Assembly (NCBI GenBank): GCA_011524525.1
Contig: WTKE01000061.1
Coordinates: 1 to 43,149 of the forward strand
Origin: Bacillus sp. (in: firmicutes)
GTDB lineage: Bacteria; Bacillota; Bacilli; Bacillales; Cytobacillaceae
Direction of reading: 5' to 3'
DNA length: 43,149 bases
Shown: one piece after another, positions 1 to 10,600 of the stretch
How positions within the stretch are numbered: the first letter of the stretch is position 1
Layout of the letters: each line of letters begins with the position of its first letter
The notes under the pieces: model-generated
Told to the model about the DNA's origin: nothing
Databases searched by the model: none
The model's input: the letters and a program-made list of their open reading frames with translations, nothing else
Made by a program: the position numbers and the translations under genes

Positions 1-73
1 ATTAGCTGTTTAGTCTCTTTTTTTATAGTGTCCTTGACATAGGTGCCAGTTTATTGAGCCTCCTCTTTCTTCA

Positions 74-2305
74 TTATTTCATTAGTGAGTGAACAACAGC
101 ATCTGATACAGCTTGGTTTCCGCCAAGAATCGTTGCTCTTTGAATATTATATTGATCCATTAAAGTTTGTGTAGCGGTTGGTACTTTGTTTTTATCAACC
201 AAAAGCAAATTGGCATTTTTCTTTGCCGCCAATACAGAACCTGTGAGTGCATCAGGATATGCCCAACCATCTGTTATAAAAATTTCGGTTGGTTGTAAAT
301 TAAACTCTTTTATTAAACTCACAGCTGTTTCATACCTAGTTTCTCCACCGATTCGTATTGAGGTAGCCAAACTATTTGATACACTGTCCGATATTACGTT
401 TTTCCCACCTATTACATACGTTTTTGTTATGCCCTTTAGAGCTTGTCTCGTATCAGCCGGCACTGTATCTGTATCGGTTAAAAGAATAGGATAACCATTT
501 TGGGCTGCAATCGTAGCAGCTGACAAAGCATCTGGAAAGTTATAACCGTACACGATCATGGCTGTTTTAGATGGATTATTTACTTTCTCAGCGATTTTTC
601 GAGCTGTTTCATATCGGGTGCTGCCTGCAATTCTCTCCACTTTAAGGCCCATTTTAATTAGCTGATCTTCTACTGCCTTTCCAACAGCTTCTATCCCACC
701 TAATATGACTACCTTTTCAGCTTTTAGTCGTTGAACCTCCCTTTTGGTGGCATCGGAAAGCTGGCTCTTTTGAGTAAGTAAGATCGGTGAGTTGCTCTGA
801 TAAGCCAAAGGTGAACCTGCTAATGCATCTGGGAATGCATCCCCTCGAGCAAGATAGACGGTTTTCGCCACTAACCAGCCTTCCTTCGAAATTCTTTCGG
901 CTGTTTCATAACGAGTCGCTCCACCTAATCTTGTGTAGCTAGGAAGAAATGCCTCATTTGTCTTTGTAAACTTACCTGAGTAAGCTACCCATTTCGCTAT
1001 CCAAGCCCATGCTGCATGGTGAGCGACCCACTCCTCTTTGCCTTGATAGTTGTCCTCGCTATTATTACTGTACGTGTGTCCGTCTGAATGACGAGTTTGC
1101 ATTTCTAATACTTTTTGGGCATGAAGTGGCTCCCAGTAGTCCCCACCTTTGTTTAACGAGTCATCATAACCAAATGCATCAGCAAAAATATCCAATGTAG
1201 CAAAGTTCATTCTGCGTCCTGTTCCCCAATCATTTCCTTGAGGGAAATAGATATCGGAAGAACCTTCTCTATAAATTGTTCCTCCTGGTATTTCATACGG
1301 AGGACCTGAGAAATTTTTTTCTACAAGGGCTTTATACACTAGTTTAGAGTTAAAAAAAGCAGCTTCAGGTGTAGCCATATTAGCTAACGTATATTGTAAA
1401 GCTGAAGTATTATTAAAAGCGATAAACTCCATATAATCAGGATGTATAAATCCATGGTTTATTACCGTACCATCTTCATTTATATTGCTTCCTTTTATCC
1501 AGTCTTTTACGGACTTTCCATTTAAGACCATGCTATTATTGCTATCTAAAGGTGTAGAAGCTGAAGTGACCATCAACTCTATATTTTTATTCATCCAGAT
1601 ATTCCAGTTTGGATGATTTGGCATCATAGCTGTGGCAAGTTGCAAAATCTGGGCATTCCAAGCATTTTCTTCTGCTTTCGTATCCCCTGGAGATAAGACT
1701 ATTCCATCAATTGTATTCATATAAGGAACCACATAGTCATTAAAACGATTGGCCTCATACTCAACCATTTTTCGAACATATTCACGGTCAGTAGCAGAAA
1801 GCTTATCCCAAATGAGCCATGCAGAAAAACCTGAAAAATATGCCCAATGTGCAGATTGCCATTCGTCACCCCAACCGCCAGCTGAATTTGCTTTATGACG
1901 ATAGGCAAGTGAAGCTACTAACTTTACTGTTTTACCTTGAGCTTCTGTTTCAGAAACATTAGTAACTCCTGAATCATACAGGTGAAATGCTAATGAAGTT
2001 GCCAGTCCTAGTGACATTGCTGCCGGGTGTCGTATGTCATTCTCTAATTTTCCTCCAAAGTTTAAATAAGACCCCAATTGCTCGTCAAAATTCTTAGTGG
2101 TATTCCACCAGGTCGTTAACCCATACTTATTGGTATTTAACAAGATTTGTCGTATTCGTTGAGAGTTTTCATCAGTAGGATTGCCTTTAGAAAAAGAACT
2201 CCAATTGATAGGAACAACACCTGAATTAATAGATGCCTCTGTTTTATTTATCGGAAAAAGCGAGATCAAAATAGTTAAGGAAATTAAGACACGCAAAAAA
2301 TTCAA
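74..2305 (-). CDS. Secreted alpha/alpha-toroid-like protein with three CWB2 repeats
   Basis: A 743-residue exported protein. The first ~24 residues form a signal peptide (hydrophobic run VLISLTILISLF, then a TEA-like cleavage site). Residues ~30-450 are a large helical, Trp-rich region with motifs such as DEWQSAHWAYFSG, reminiscent of alpha/alpha-toroid polysaccharide lyases or hydrolases; I cannot assign an enzyme family. Three cell-wall-binding repeats (CWB2 type, R[LI]xGxTRYETA) begin near residues 457, 557 and 652. CWB2 repeats bind secondary wall polymers in Gram-positive bacteria, so the protein is probably wall-associated and may act on a wall or environmental polysaccharide. The start is TTG, with GAGAGTG about 9 bases upstream; no in-frame ATG fits better. 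It is transcribed alone, away from the window edge. Confidence 0.8.
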   Translation of the reverse strand: MNFLRVLISLTILISLFPINKTEASINSGVVPINWSSFSKGNPTDENSQRIRQILLNTNKYGLTTWWNTTKNFDEQLGSYLNFGGKLENDIRHPAAMSLGLATSLAFHLYDSGVTNVSETEAQGKTVKLVASLAYRHKANSAGGWGDEWQSAHWAYFSGFSAWLIWDKLSATDREYVRKMVEYEANRFNDYVVPYMNTIDGIVLSPGDTKAEENAWNAQILQLATAMMPNHPNWNIWMNKNIELMVTSASTPLDSNNSMVLNGKSVKDWIKGSNINEDGTVINHGFIHPDYMEFIAFNNTSALQYTLANMATPEAAFFNSKLVYKALVEKNFSGPPYEIPGGTIYREGSSDIYFPQGNDWGTGRRMNFATLDIFADAFGYDDSLNKGGDYWEPLHAQKVLEMQTRHSDGHTYSNNSEDNYQGKEEWVAHHAAWAWIAKWVAYSGKFTKTNEAFLPSYTRLGGATRYETAERISKEGWLVAKTVYLARGDAFPDALAGSPLAYQSNSPILLTQKSQLSDATKREVQRLKAEKVVILGGIEAVGKAVEDQLIKMGLKVERIAGSTRYETARKIAEKVNNPSKTAMIVYGYNFPDALSAATIAAQNGYPILLTDTDTVPADTRQALKGITKTYVIGGKNVISDSVSNSLATSIRIGGETRYETAVSLIKEFNLQPTEIFITDGWAYPDALTGSVLAAKKNANLLLVDKNKVPTATQTLMDQYNIQRATILGGNQAVSDAVVHSLMK

Positions 2306-2339
2306 TGGGTTTACACTCTCTTTCTTATATATTCACTGT

Positions 2340-2368
2340 GTATTATTGTAATTGAATTCAAGAGTCAA
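2340..2368 (-). promoter_or_regulatory. Candidate sigma-A promoter of the CWB2 protein
   Basis: On the minus strand a TTGACT -35 (2363-2368) and a TAATAC -10 (2340-2345) are separated by 17 bases, 35 bases upstream of the TTG start. The -35 is good and the -10 is poor. Confidence 0.35.
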
Positions 2369-2414
2369 TAAAAGAGAGAAGGTATACCAGTTGACATATT
2401 CAATAATAGAAAGA

Positions 2415-2438
2415 AGCCCAACTCCATTGTAGCGGGCT
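2415..2438 (-). terminator. Possible weak terminator after the lipoprotein gene
   Basis: A five-pair AGCCC/GGGCT stem with a 14-base loop lies just past the lipoprotein stop, followed on the minus strand by the T-rich run TTCTTTC. The stem is short, so this is tentative. Confidence 0.3.
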
Positions 2439-2455
2439 AAAATCATTTATAAAAC

Positions 2456-2755
2456 TCATTCATCAAAACTAATAGTTTCCAAAGTGATTGCCTCTGCTTC
2501 CGGAGGATTTGACCACCAATTAATTCCATTACACTTTACCAATATATTTTCACCTTCATCTACCTGGGCTAACATGTCACTACTATTTACCATTATTGTA
2601 ATGTTTTTTGAATTGTGGCTAGTTGCCCCGACAAGTTCTACATCGACACTTTCTTTATCTCGATCAATAACGTACCCCTCCAAATATACTTCCTCTGGGC
2701 TTGAACAAGCAGTTAGACTCAAGAACAATAGTAATAAGACAATAAATCTCATCAT
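2456..2755 (-). CDS. Small lipoprotein, DUF3221-like
   Basis: A 99-residue protein whose N-terminus is a lipoprotein signal: a Leu-rich hydrophobic segment then the lipobox LTAC, Cys17 being the predicted lipidated residue. The mature part (GYVIDRDKESVDVELVG...) resembles the short beta-rich DUF3221-type lipoproteins common in Bacillaceae, whose function is unknown. A GAGGTG ribosome binding site precedes two consecutive ATG codons; either could be used. It lies between the CWB2 protein and the sortase and appears to be a single-gene unit. Confidence 0.7.
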   Translation of the reverse strand: MMRFIVLLLLFLSLTACSSPEEVYLEGYVIDRDKESVDVELVGATSHNSKNITIMVNSSDMLAQVDEGENILVKCNGINWWSNPPEAEAITLETISFDE

Positions 2756-2850
2756 TTCGACACCTCATAATATTAGACGAAATAGGTATTATTTGGTTTC
2801 TATTATCAAGTCTAAATATTATGGTTTTTCCTGATTTTTGTAAATGTTTT

Positions 2851-2880
2851 TTAAATAAAAACAGAGAGTTAGAAACCCTC
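2851..2880 (-). terminator. Terminator of the sortase gene
   Basis: Minus strand: GAGGGTT-TCT-AACTCTC, a seven-pair stem with one G-U pair, then TGTTTTTATTT. It sits three bases past the sortase stop. Confidence 0.75.
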
Positions 2881-2883
2881 CGT

Positions 2884-3447
2884 TCATTTCTTTTTGGCAT
2901 ATATAATATAGCGTTCAGGCGCATCCCCGATATATCCAAATGGATAGCAGGTGGTGAGAATAAGCTCTTCCTCTTTATTCTGCAAGGTAATAATACTCGT
3001 ATCATCAGCATCAACGATTTTCGTATTCACAATCTCATAGGTTAGGCTCCCATACGGCATTTTCATGACGAGCTCATCGCCCAGCTCGAGCTCCCCTACA
3101 CGCTTGAACACAGTATCACGGTGGCCTGATAAAACAATTTGTCCACCTTGCCCTGGAAAAAAGGAACCTTTATAGTGGCCTACACCTTTTTCGAGCTCAT
3201 CCGGATCTGTTCCTTCTACAATCGCTAACTCTGATTCTATTTTTGGAAACGAGAGTAAACCCACTACTTCACCAGTAATTGGGTTGAAGTTTTCTTCATC
3301 AATTTTTTCCGTTGAGGTTTTTTCTACTATTCCTTTAGCTTCCTTCAACGATTTCTCTGCTTGTATATTCGAATCCCAAATATGATAACCTGCGTATCCA
3401 GTAATCCCTAGTCCTAAGAGAATGAATAGATATATAATATATTTCAC
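2884..3447 (-). CDS. Class D sortase
   Basis: A 187-residue membrane-anchored transpeptidase. An N-terminal membrane segment (residues ~3-22) is followed by a linker and the sortase barrel. The catalytic triad is visible: His in LSGHRDT, Cys in LTTCYPFGY and Arg in APERYIIYA. The length and the TTCYPFG context fit class D (subfamily 4) enzymes of Bacillus, which prefer LPNTA-like signals. The amylopullulanase 1.2 kb away ends with LPNTA, a hydrophobic helix and a basic tail, so it is the obvious local substrate. The start is GTG, with a GGGGG-type ribosome binding site. It is not in the same position as the B. subtilis sortase gene ywpE. Confidence 0.88.
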   Translation of the reverse strand: MKYIIYLFILLGLGITGYAGYHIWDSNIQAEKSLKEAKGIVEKTSTEKIDEENFNPITGEVVGLLSFPKIESELAIVEGTDPDELEKGVGHYKGSFFPGQGGQIVLSGHRDTVFKRVGELELGDELVMKMPYGSLTYEIVNTKIVDADDTSIITLQNKEEELILTTCYPFGYIGDAPERYIIYAKKK

Positions 3448-3499
3448 TCTGTCCAGTCCCCCTTAAAGAAATTCATCATCATTATAGCACTCTAGTTAA

Positions 3500-3532
3500 A
3501 AGAAAAGGGGAAATCTCAATGAGAGATTCCCC
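3500..3532 (-). terminator. Terminator of the ROK kinase gene
   Basis: A strong hairpin with GGGGAATCTC paired to GAGATTTCCCC around a short loop, followed on the minus strand by TTTTCTTTT. It separates the ROK kinase gene from the sortase gene. Confidence 0.85.
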
Positions 3533-3551
3533 AGCTTGTATAGAAAGGATC

Positions 3552-4406
3552 TTATAATGCCCGATGTGCCAGCATAAGTGCTCCGGTAATCCCTGCATCA
3601 TCCCCCAGACCTGGCCGAACAATGTAGCTTGTAAGGTCCGGTAATGCAACATAACCATTTATAAGCTCTGGTAAATATTTATAGATGGAAGTGTATACTT
3701 GTTCTTGATGACTTACGCCTCCTCCAAGGATAATTTTCTTCGGAGAAAGAATCAAAATGTATTGCATAATCGCCTGGGCCAGATAGTACCCTTCCAAATC
3801 CCATACTTCAGTCCGCTTAACCAAATCGGCTCCTTTCGCACCCCATCGTTCTTCTATTGCCGGACCGGATGCAAGACCCTCCAAACAATCGTGATGATAC
3901 GGACACTTACCCTGATACGAGTCATTCGGATGGCGTCGCACCAGGGTATGGCCCATTTCAGGATGAGAAAACCCTTGAAGCAGTTGGCCCTGAACAATCG
4001 CTCCAGCACCAATGCCTGTCCCGACTGTAGTGTACAAACAGCTATCCAGCCCCTTTGCTGCACCGAATGTCGCCTCCCCTAAGGCAGCAGCATTGACATC
4101 AGTATTAAAACCAACAGGAACATGGAACGCATCCTTTAGGGCTTGGACAAACGGATAATTCTTCCAACCCGTTTTAGGTGTAGATGTGATATATCCATAG
4201 GTTGGACTTTCCTGGTTGACATCGATCGGACCGAATGATCCAATTCCGATTGCATCGACTTGATATTTTCTGAAAAACTCTACAACCCTAGGGATGGTTT
4301 CCTCTGGAACTGTAGTGGGAATCTGAATTCTCTCGACAATATTACCTTTCTCATCTCCTACAGCACAAACAAACTTAGTTCCACCGGCTTCGATAGCAGC
4401 TAACAT
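3552..4406 (-). CDS. ROK-family sugar kinase (fructokinase/glucokinase type)
   Basis: A 284-residue cytoplasmic ATP-dependent hexose kinase. It has the N-terminal phosphate loop EAGGTKF, the catalytic Asp in FNTDVNAAALGE (Asp103), the second glycine-rich block TVGTGIGAGAI and the ROK zinc site His153, Cys168, His171 and Cys174. It most resembles the fructokinase/GmuE branch, so fructose or another hexose is possible; sequence alone does not fix the substrate. AGGAGG lies seven bases before the ATG. It sits between the sortase and amylopullulanase genes with its own terminator and could phosphorylate sugars released from glucans or sucrose-like compounds. Confidence 0.85.
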   Translation of the reverse strand: MLAAIEAGGTKFVCAVGDEKGNIVERIQIPTTVPEETIPRVVEFFRKYQVDAIGIGSFGPIDVNQESPTYGYITSTPKTGWKNYPFVQALKDAFHVPVGFNTDVNAAALGEATFGAAKGLDSCLYTTVGTGIGAGAIVQGQLLQGFSHPEMGHTLVRRHPNDSYQGKCPYHHDCLEGLASGPAIEERWGAKGADLVKRTEVWDLEGYYLAQAIMQYILILSPKKIILGGGVSHQEQVYTSIYKYLPELINGYVALPDLTSYIVRPGLGDDAGITGALMLAHRAL

Positions 4407-4575
4407 AGTATTCCTCCTGATCTTTTGTTTTTTTACACATGACTCTTATTTGAAAGCGTATCACATAAGCATTTATTTTTGCTAAAAATTTGGATGTTGT
4501 ATTAACAAAGTAACCAGGTGCTCAATTTTTCTTCTCTTACACCAAGCCAGAGTATTCTCAAGCTTCCCCCTTAAG

Positions 4576-4610
4576 AGAAAAGGGAATCCCTCAACATGAG
4601 AGACTCCCTT
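4576..4610 (-). terminator. Terminator of the amylopullulanase gene
   Basis: A long hairpin (AGGGAGTCTCTC paired with GAGGGATTCCCT, with G-U pairs) followed on the minus strand by TTTTCTCTT, just past the stop of the large gene. Its stem resembles that of the ROK terminator. Confidence 0.8.
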
Positions 4611-4621
4611 ACTCTTAAAAT

Positions 4622-7600
4622 CTAGTTTCTTTTCAATCTACCTCTTTTGCTGACCCCCAACAGGGTCAACCCCATAAAGAGTAGCGCCACTCCAAGCAAC
4701 AATACGTTAAATAGATTGGTTGCTGTGTTTGGCAATGCCTTTCCTGCTTTCGGAGCTGACGCTACCTTAGTTACATCTTTATTAAAAACCGCAAATGTAC
4801 TAAAGTGAGTCGTTGGAACACTTACCTGACCGTTGTTGTATTCGCCGCCAGAGACAAGCTCCCATCTATCCGCCTCTTCATTATAATAGTAGACTTCTAG
4901 ACCTTCTGGGTTAGACTGTTTTCCTACATTAAAGGTGATCGTGATTGGTGAGCTGAACTTCGTGTACTTTTTGCCACTTTCATCGTAAATGTTAAAGTCG
5001 TACACTTCACTAACTGCACCATTTACCTTTTTCATTTGCTTCATTTCGATCTTTACTGCACCGTTTGGAAGGATGGATGCTGGGATGGTTAGCAAGGCTT
5101 CCCCATTCGCAAACACGATCTTTGCTCCTTTTTCCTTGAGCTCTTTAATTTGCTCAGCAGTAAAGCTTACTGTTGCATTCTTTTCTTTCACTTCAACAGT
5201 GATTGTACCGTTTTGAACCACTTGGGTAACTTCATCATTTGTAACTGTTGCTACTCCGTTTTTCACAGTTGGCTTTGTTACTACGTTGTTTTGACCTGGG
5301 TTGTTTGGGTTTCCAGGATTACCCGGAACACTTGGGTTTGCTGGGTTATTCGGATTTCCAGGATTGTTTCCACCATTACCTGGGTTACCAGGCGTTCCTG
5401 GGTTATTGCCTCCATTGCCTGGATTACCTGGTGTTCCTGGGTTATTACCACCATTCCCTGGATTATCCGGATTCTCACCTTCATCAGGATCCCCAGGGTT
5501 TTCACCATCTCCGTAACCCGGCTCCCCAGTCGAACCTGCCTCAGCCAAAATAAATGTACCACCCGCATCACGAGCTGCAAGATCTACCGCTACTTCCTTC
5601 GCATCAGAAACCGTATAGCTTACACCACTATACTCATCCACAAGCACCGTGCCTGGCTCAAAGTCCACCGCATACGTGACCTTCGTGGCTTCCGTTGCTG
5701 TGTTCAACCCAACATATACTTTTTTTCCAAGGTACTCACGCTTCGTGACGGAGTACTTCTCTTCATTTCCACCAGCCACCATCATTCGAGTACCCTTCGA
5801 GAAAATTTTCGAGTAATCACCACGAATGTTTAGTAGTTTCGCATAGTGATCATGCAGCTTAACCGCGGTTTCGTCTCCACTTTCAAGCTTTTCCCATGGC
5901 ATCCCGTCACGGTTTTGTGCAAATGCTGATACGACTCCATTGCTAGATTCCCAGCTTGATTTGCCGGAGTTACCAAGCTCTTCTCCGTAGTAAATCACTG
6001 GTTGACCTTTGGACGTAATTTGCAGGGCTGCTGAGACCATTAGCTTGCCTACATCACCTCCCACATACTCGGACAAGAAGCCGTCTTGGTCATGTGAGCT
6101 TAAGAATTGTCCAAGTGTTGATGTGTTGTCGATGTGAGCATCGCGCTCGATTAAATACGACTCCACTCCGCTAATGTCACCGTTCACAAAGTTCTTTGCC
6201 TTTTCTTTAAAATCAAAGTCAAGCAACGAGTCCATTTGACCGGAGCGTAGGTAGCCACCGTCATTAGTGACGCTTGCTCCCCAATACTCGCCGATCATTT
6301 TGAAGCTCGGGCTGATTTCGGTTAGTGCATTTTTGAACGCCATCCATGTGGTTTCTTCGACGTGCTTCACGGTGTCGACACGGAAGTAGTCGATCGTTTC
6401 TCCGCTATCCGTTCTTGCTTTTTCTAACCAAGCCGTTTGCCATTCGATGATTTTTGCACGAACGGCTGGATCTTCGGTTCTGAAGTCAGGTAGGCCGTCT
6501 AGTTCTCCGCGAACGGTTGGGTCCTCCATTGTGGAACGAAGCATATCCTTTAACACCGCTTGCTCTTCAGCTGTTGGTAGGCCTGCTTGACCTTGCCAGT
6601 TTGGTTCAATGGAATCCATTCCGTAACCAGCGTGGTTTAACACGACGTCCACCATAATTTTTATGCCTTTGTCATGCGCTTTTTCAATGAGCTTTTTGAA
6701 TGTTTCCATGTCACCAAGGCTTTCATCTAGAGACGTAAAGTCCTTTGCCCAGTAGCCATGATACGCATATTGCTTCGCATCTAAGCCTTCTGTTGTTGTG
6801 AAATCTACACCTTTATTAAAGTCGATATTATCAACGATTGGTGAAATCCAGATGGTGTTGATGCCTAAGTCATCTAAGTAATCCAAGTTATCAATGATAC
6901 CTTGGAAGTCCCCGCCATGGTACGCCTCACTGTGTTCTGGGTCGTATCCAACCGGGTTATTGCTCGAATCTCCATCCTTGAAACGGTCGGTGAGCATGAA
7001 ATAAATTCGTGCTTCATCCCAATCAAAGTCAAGATCTCCTTGGTACGTGCGTGGGGCGACTTCGACTGGTACCGTTTGATTGTGACGGTTTCCGAATTCA
7101 TCTACCGCGGTTACGGTCAGATTCTTGATTCCTGCAGCAACCGAATCCTTCACTCCGATGGTGACTGCTTGAAGCTGCGGGTCAATCATGAGCTTGGATT
7201 TTCCACCAAGCGGTGTGGTATCCACGTACATTTCTTTAAAAGTAACCTCTTCTTCCGTTGTCACGTTGATTTTTAAAACGGCATTCTCATTATGCTGTAT
7301 TTTCCCTGGTGAGACTTGACCTTCTATGGTCACCTTTGGCACGGTATAAACAATGACCGATTTGCCATCATCCGTGTTTTTCGGGTCGGTCACTTCAGAG
7401 GTTTCGCCGTCCTTTGTCACAAGGAAGCTGTACTCGTATGTGCCTGGGTCCAGGTTTTTCAATGTGTAGTAGAAGTACTCATTCTTCTCGTCATACGTCA
7501 TCACATATTCCTGCGCTCCGACTTTCACCTTCACGCCTTCAATCGTGTGCATCAGGTCGTTTTGGTACAAATCTTCATCACGATAGAAGAACGTAACATT

Positions 7601-10600
7601 TCCATCTTCTAAAATGGGCCCTTTGACTGCCGGTACAACGGTTTGGCCCGCCACACCTGTGACCACCGTTACCTTTGTGATCACTTCATCACGGTCAATT
7701 TTCACCACATGGTCGTCACTGTCCGGTGAAATTTTCGCTGTTGCCCAGTCCGTTCCTTTTCGGATGAGGAAGCCGATGGATTCGGTTGTCGGTGCGATTT
7801 CGATATTCGCAATCGCGGTGTCTTCATTGATTTCTGTAAAGTCGATTTGGTCGTTCTTCACGCCTGTATTCCATACCCAGATATTCCAGTCCGTGAAATC
7901 CTTGTCTGGTCTCACGTATTTCACGCGCACATAGCGTTTCACGTTTTTCTTTACCGCTAAGGCAAGTGTGGCTTCCGCGTCGCCTGCTTTTGCTTTGATC
8001 GTTACGGTTCCTGGCTTTAAGCCCGACACCTTGCCCGTTCCATCCACGATCGCTATTGCTTCATCAGACGATGTCCATGTGACCTTCGCTCCAAGCATTT
8101 CTTGGGTGAATTGATCACGAACGAGCGCAGATAGCTGAGCCGTGTAGGTTTCGTAGACGGATGTATCTCCTGAAATCGTAATCGTCTTCGGTGCGAGTGT
8201 GGCCACCGTGACTTCAATTTCCGCCTTCACATCACCCACTGCGGCAACAATCGTTGCTGACCCATTTTTCACAGAGGAGACTTTCCCGCCATCGACGGTT
8301 GCTACTTCTGGATTGGAAGACGTCCATGTGATGTTTTGGTCGAGCATGATGCGGCCTTTTTGGTCTTTCACGTAAGCCGTGATCGTTTTCGTTGTGCCTG
8401 GATTGATCGCAAAGCTCGTTGTGCTTGTTTCGATGTTTGTGACCGTTGGTGTGTATTCCCCTTCCGCCTCATCGTACAGCACCATCATTGATAGTGGAGC
8501 GACGGTTGCCGTTGCACCTGTGATCGTGCGAAGCGTTTCGACACCGGCTGCTTGGTCGTCAACTACGACATTCCAAGACGTGCTGGATGGGAGGCTAACT
8601 TCCTTCGCAGCGTTATTTGCATTGTAAATGACGACGATGTTTTTCCAAGAATCGTTGTTCGCATAATTTTTCAACTGGAACGCGACGATATTGTCGTCTG
8701 TTTTGTACACTTGTAGATTTTGCTCGATCGCTGTTTTTGTGTTCATTTTAAACGCTGGATGTGCTTTGCGTAGCTCGATTAAGCCTTGGTAATAATCGAA
8801 CACTGGCTGGTATTGGTCCTTTAGCTCCCAGCGAATTTGGTTGATGCTGTCCGGACTCTTATAGCTATTGTGGTTACCGTATTTACTTCTTAGCATTTCT
8901 TCCCCTGCATGGAGGAAAGGAATCCCTTGTGAGGTAAGCACGATGCCATTTGCTAGTAAGCTGCGTTTGACCCATTCGTTTTGAAGCGTATTGGCCTCGG
9001 TAATAATTGCGTGCGGATCCGTTGTGATATCCTGATGTGCAACCTTCATCATTTTATCCCACAGGTTCAAATTGTCATGCGCGGTCACGTAGTTGATGCT
9101 TTCGGATGGACGGTTCGCAAAGTCGGTGATTGAACCGATGACACCTTTCGCAACATCCGCTTCCTTGCCCGTTGCCCCTGTCGCGAAACCAGTGGATGCG
9201 TCATCACTTCCGCCTTTAATGGCGCCACGGATATTGTCGTTAAATACCGAATAACCTTGGTCTTTCTGCGTTCCTTTGAAGTTTTGTAAGGAAGCATCTA
9301 AGCTTGTGGATCCGCCTGTCCATGGCTCGCCATAAATCAGAATGCTCGGATCAACCTCTTCCTTTAGTTCCTTGGTTAGCTCGCTCATCGTTTGACGGTC
9401 GATTAAACCCATCAAGTCAAAACGGAAGCCGTCAACTCCGTATTCCGTTGCCCAATATTTCACGGAATCCTTGATATACTTACGAACCATCGGTCGTTCT
9501 GATGCAACTTCGTTTCCTGTACCCGAACCGTTTGTAATTTTCCCCGCATCGTCCGTACGGTAGTAGTAGCCCGGAACGATTTTATCAAACGGCGAACCGC
9601 CAGAAAGCTGGGTTGATTCAGGGATATACGTGTGGTTGTACACAACGTCCATCACAACACGAATGCCTTTGTTGTGCATCGCTTGAACCATTTCCTTGAA
9701 CTCAGTCACGCGTGACGTTGGGTCTGCTGGGTCGGTGGCGTACGATCCTTCTGGTACGTTGAAGTGGATCGGGTCATAGCCCCAGTTGAACTTTGGATCC
9801 GTGGAAGAAGGATCATTGACGGTTCGTTCGTTCACGGAACCGAAGTCATAGACTGGTAGTAAATGAACGTGTGTCACTCCCAATTCCTTCAATGAGTCTA
9901 AGCCCGTTTTGATGCCATTTGGCCCCGACGTGTTCGACTCTGTGAATGCCTTGTACTTCCCTTTATTGGTCATGCCTGAATTTTCGTCTATGGAAAAATC
10001 GCGCACGTGCAGCTCGTATAAAATCGCATCGGTTGGCGACACAAACGCTGGCTTGGCTTCTGGATTAAAACCGGTTGGGTTCGTCTCATCCAGGTTGATG
10101 ATCGCTGTCCGTTGACCGTTCGGCGAAGTGGAGCGGGCATACGGGTCAACTGCATAATTGGTTGTTCCGTCTGAAAACTCTACTTTGTACATATAGTATT
10201 TGTCTTTGTGGTCGCCATTTAGAGTTAGAGACCAGACTCCGTTTGAGGCACGAGTCATTAGGGTTTCGTTGCCGTTTGTATGGTCGGTTACGAATGCCCC
10301 TTCGTAAGTGCCTTGGTCGTTATATATAGCAACGCTTACTTTTTGAGCCGTTGGAGCCCATAGCTTGAACGTTGTTTGTGATGGTGAGTACGTGTACCCT
10401 AGATCTTTTCCATCATAATAAAATTGGTCATCGTTTAGAACGTTACGCATCGTTACCTTTGTAGGCTGGTAACCGGTTGTGTTTACTTGATATTGCTTTC
10501 TTACGTCGATTTGTGAAGGGTCTGTGATTGTTAACTTCACTTTTGTGTCACTTAGCTTTGTTGTGGTTGTTGGTATTTCTTTGTTGGCTTCGACATCTGT

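Noticed and set aside
4451-4464. cre site upstream of the ROK kinase gene
   Set aside because: Only one half (TGAAAGCG) matches; the other half fails at several fixed positions.
5150-5833. Long ORFs in other frames across the amylopullulanase linker
   Set aside because: They come from the biased Pro/Gly/Asn repeat codons; the sense frame is clearly the real one.
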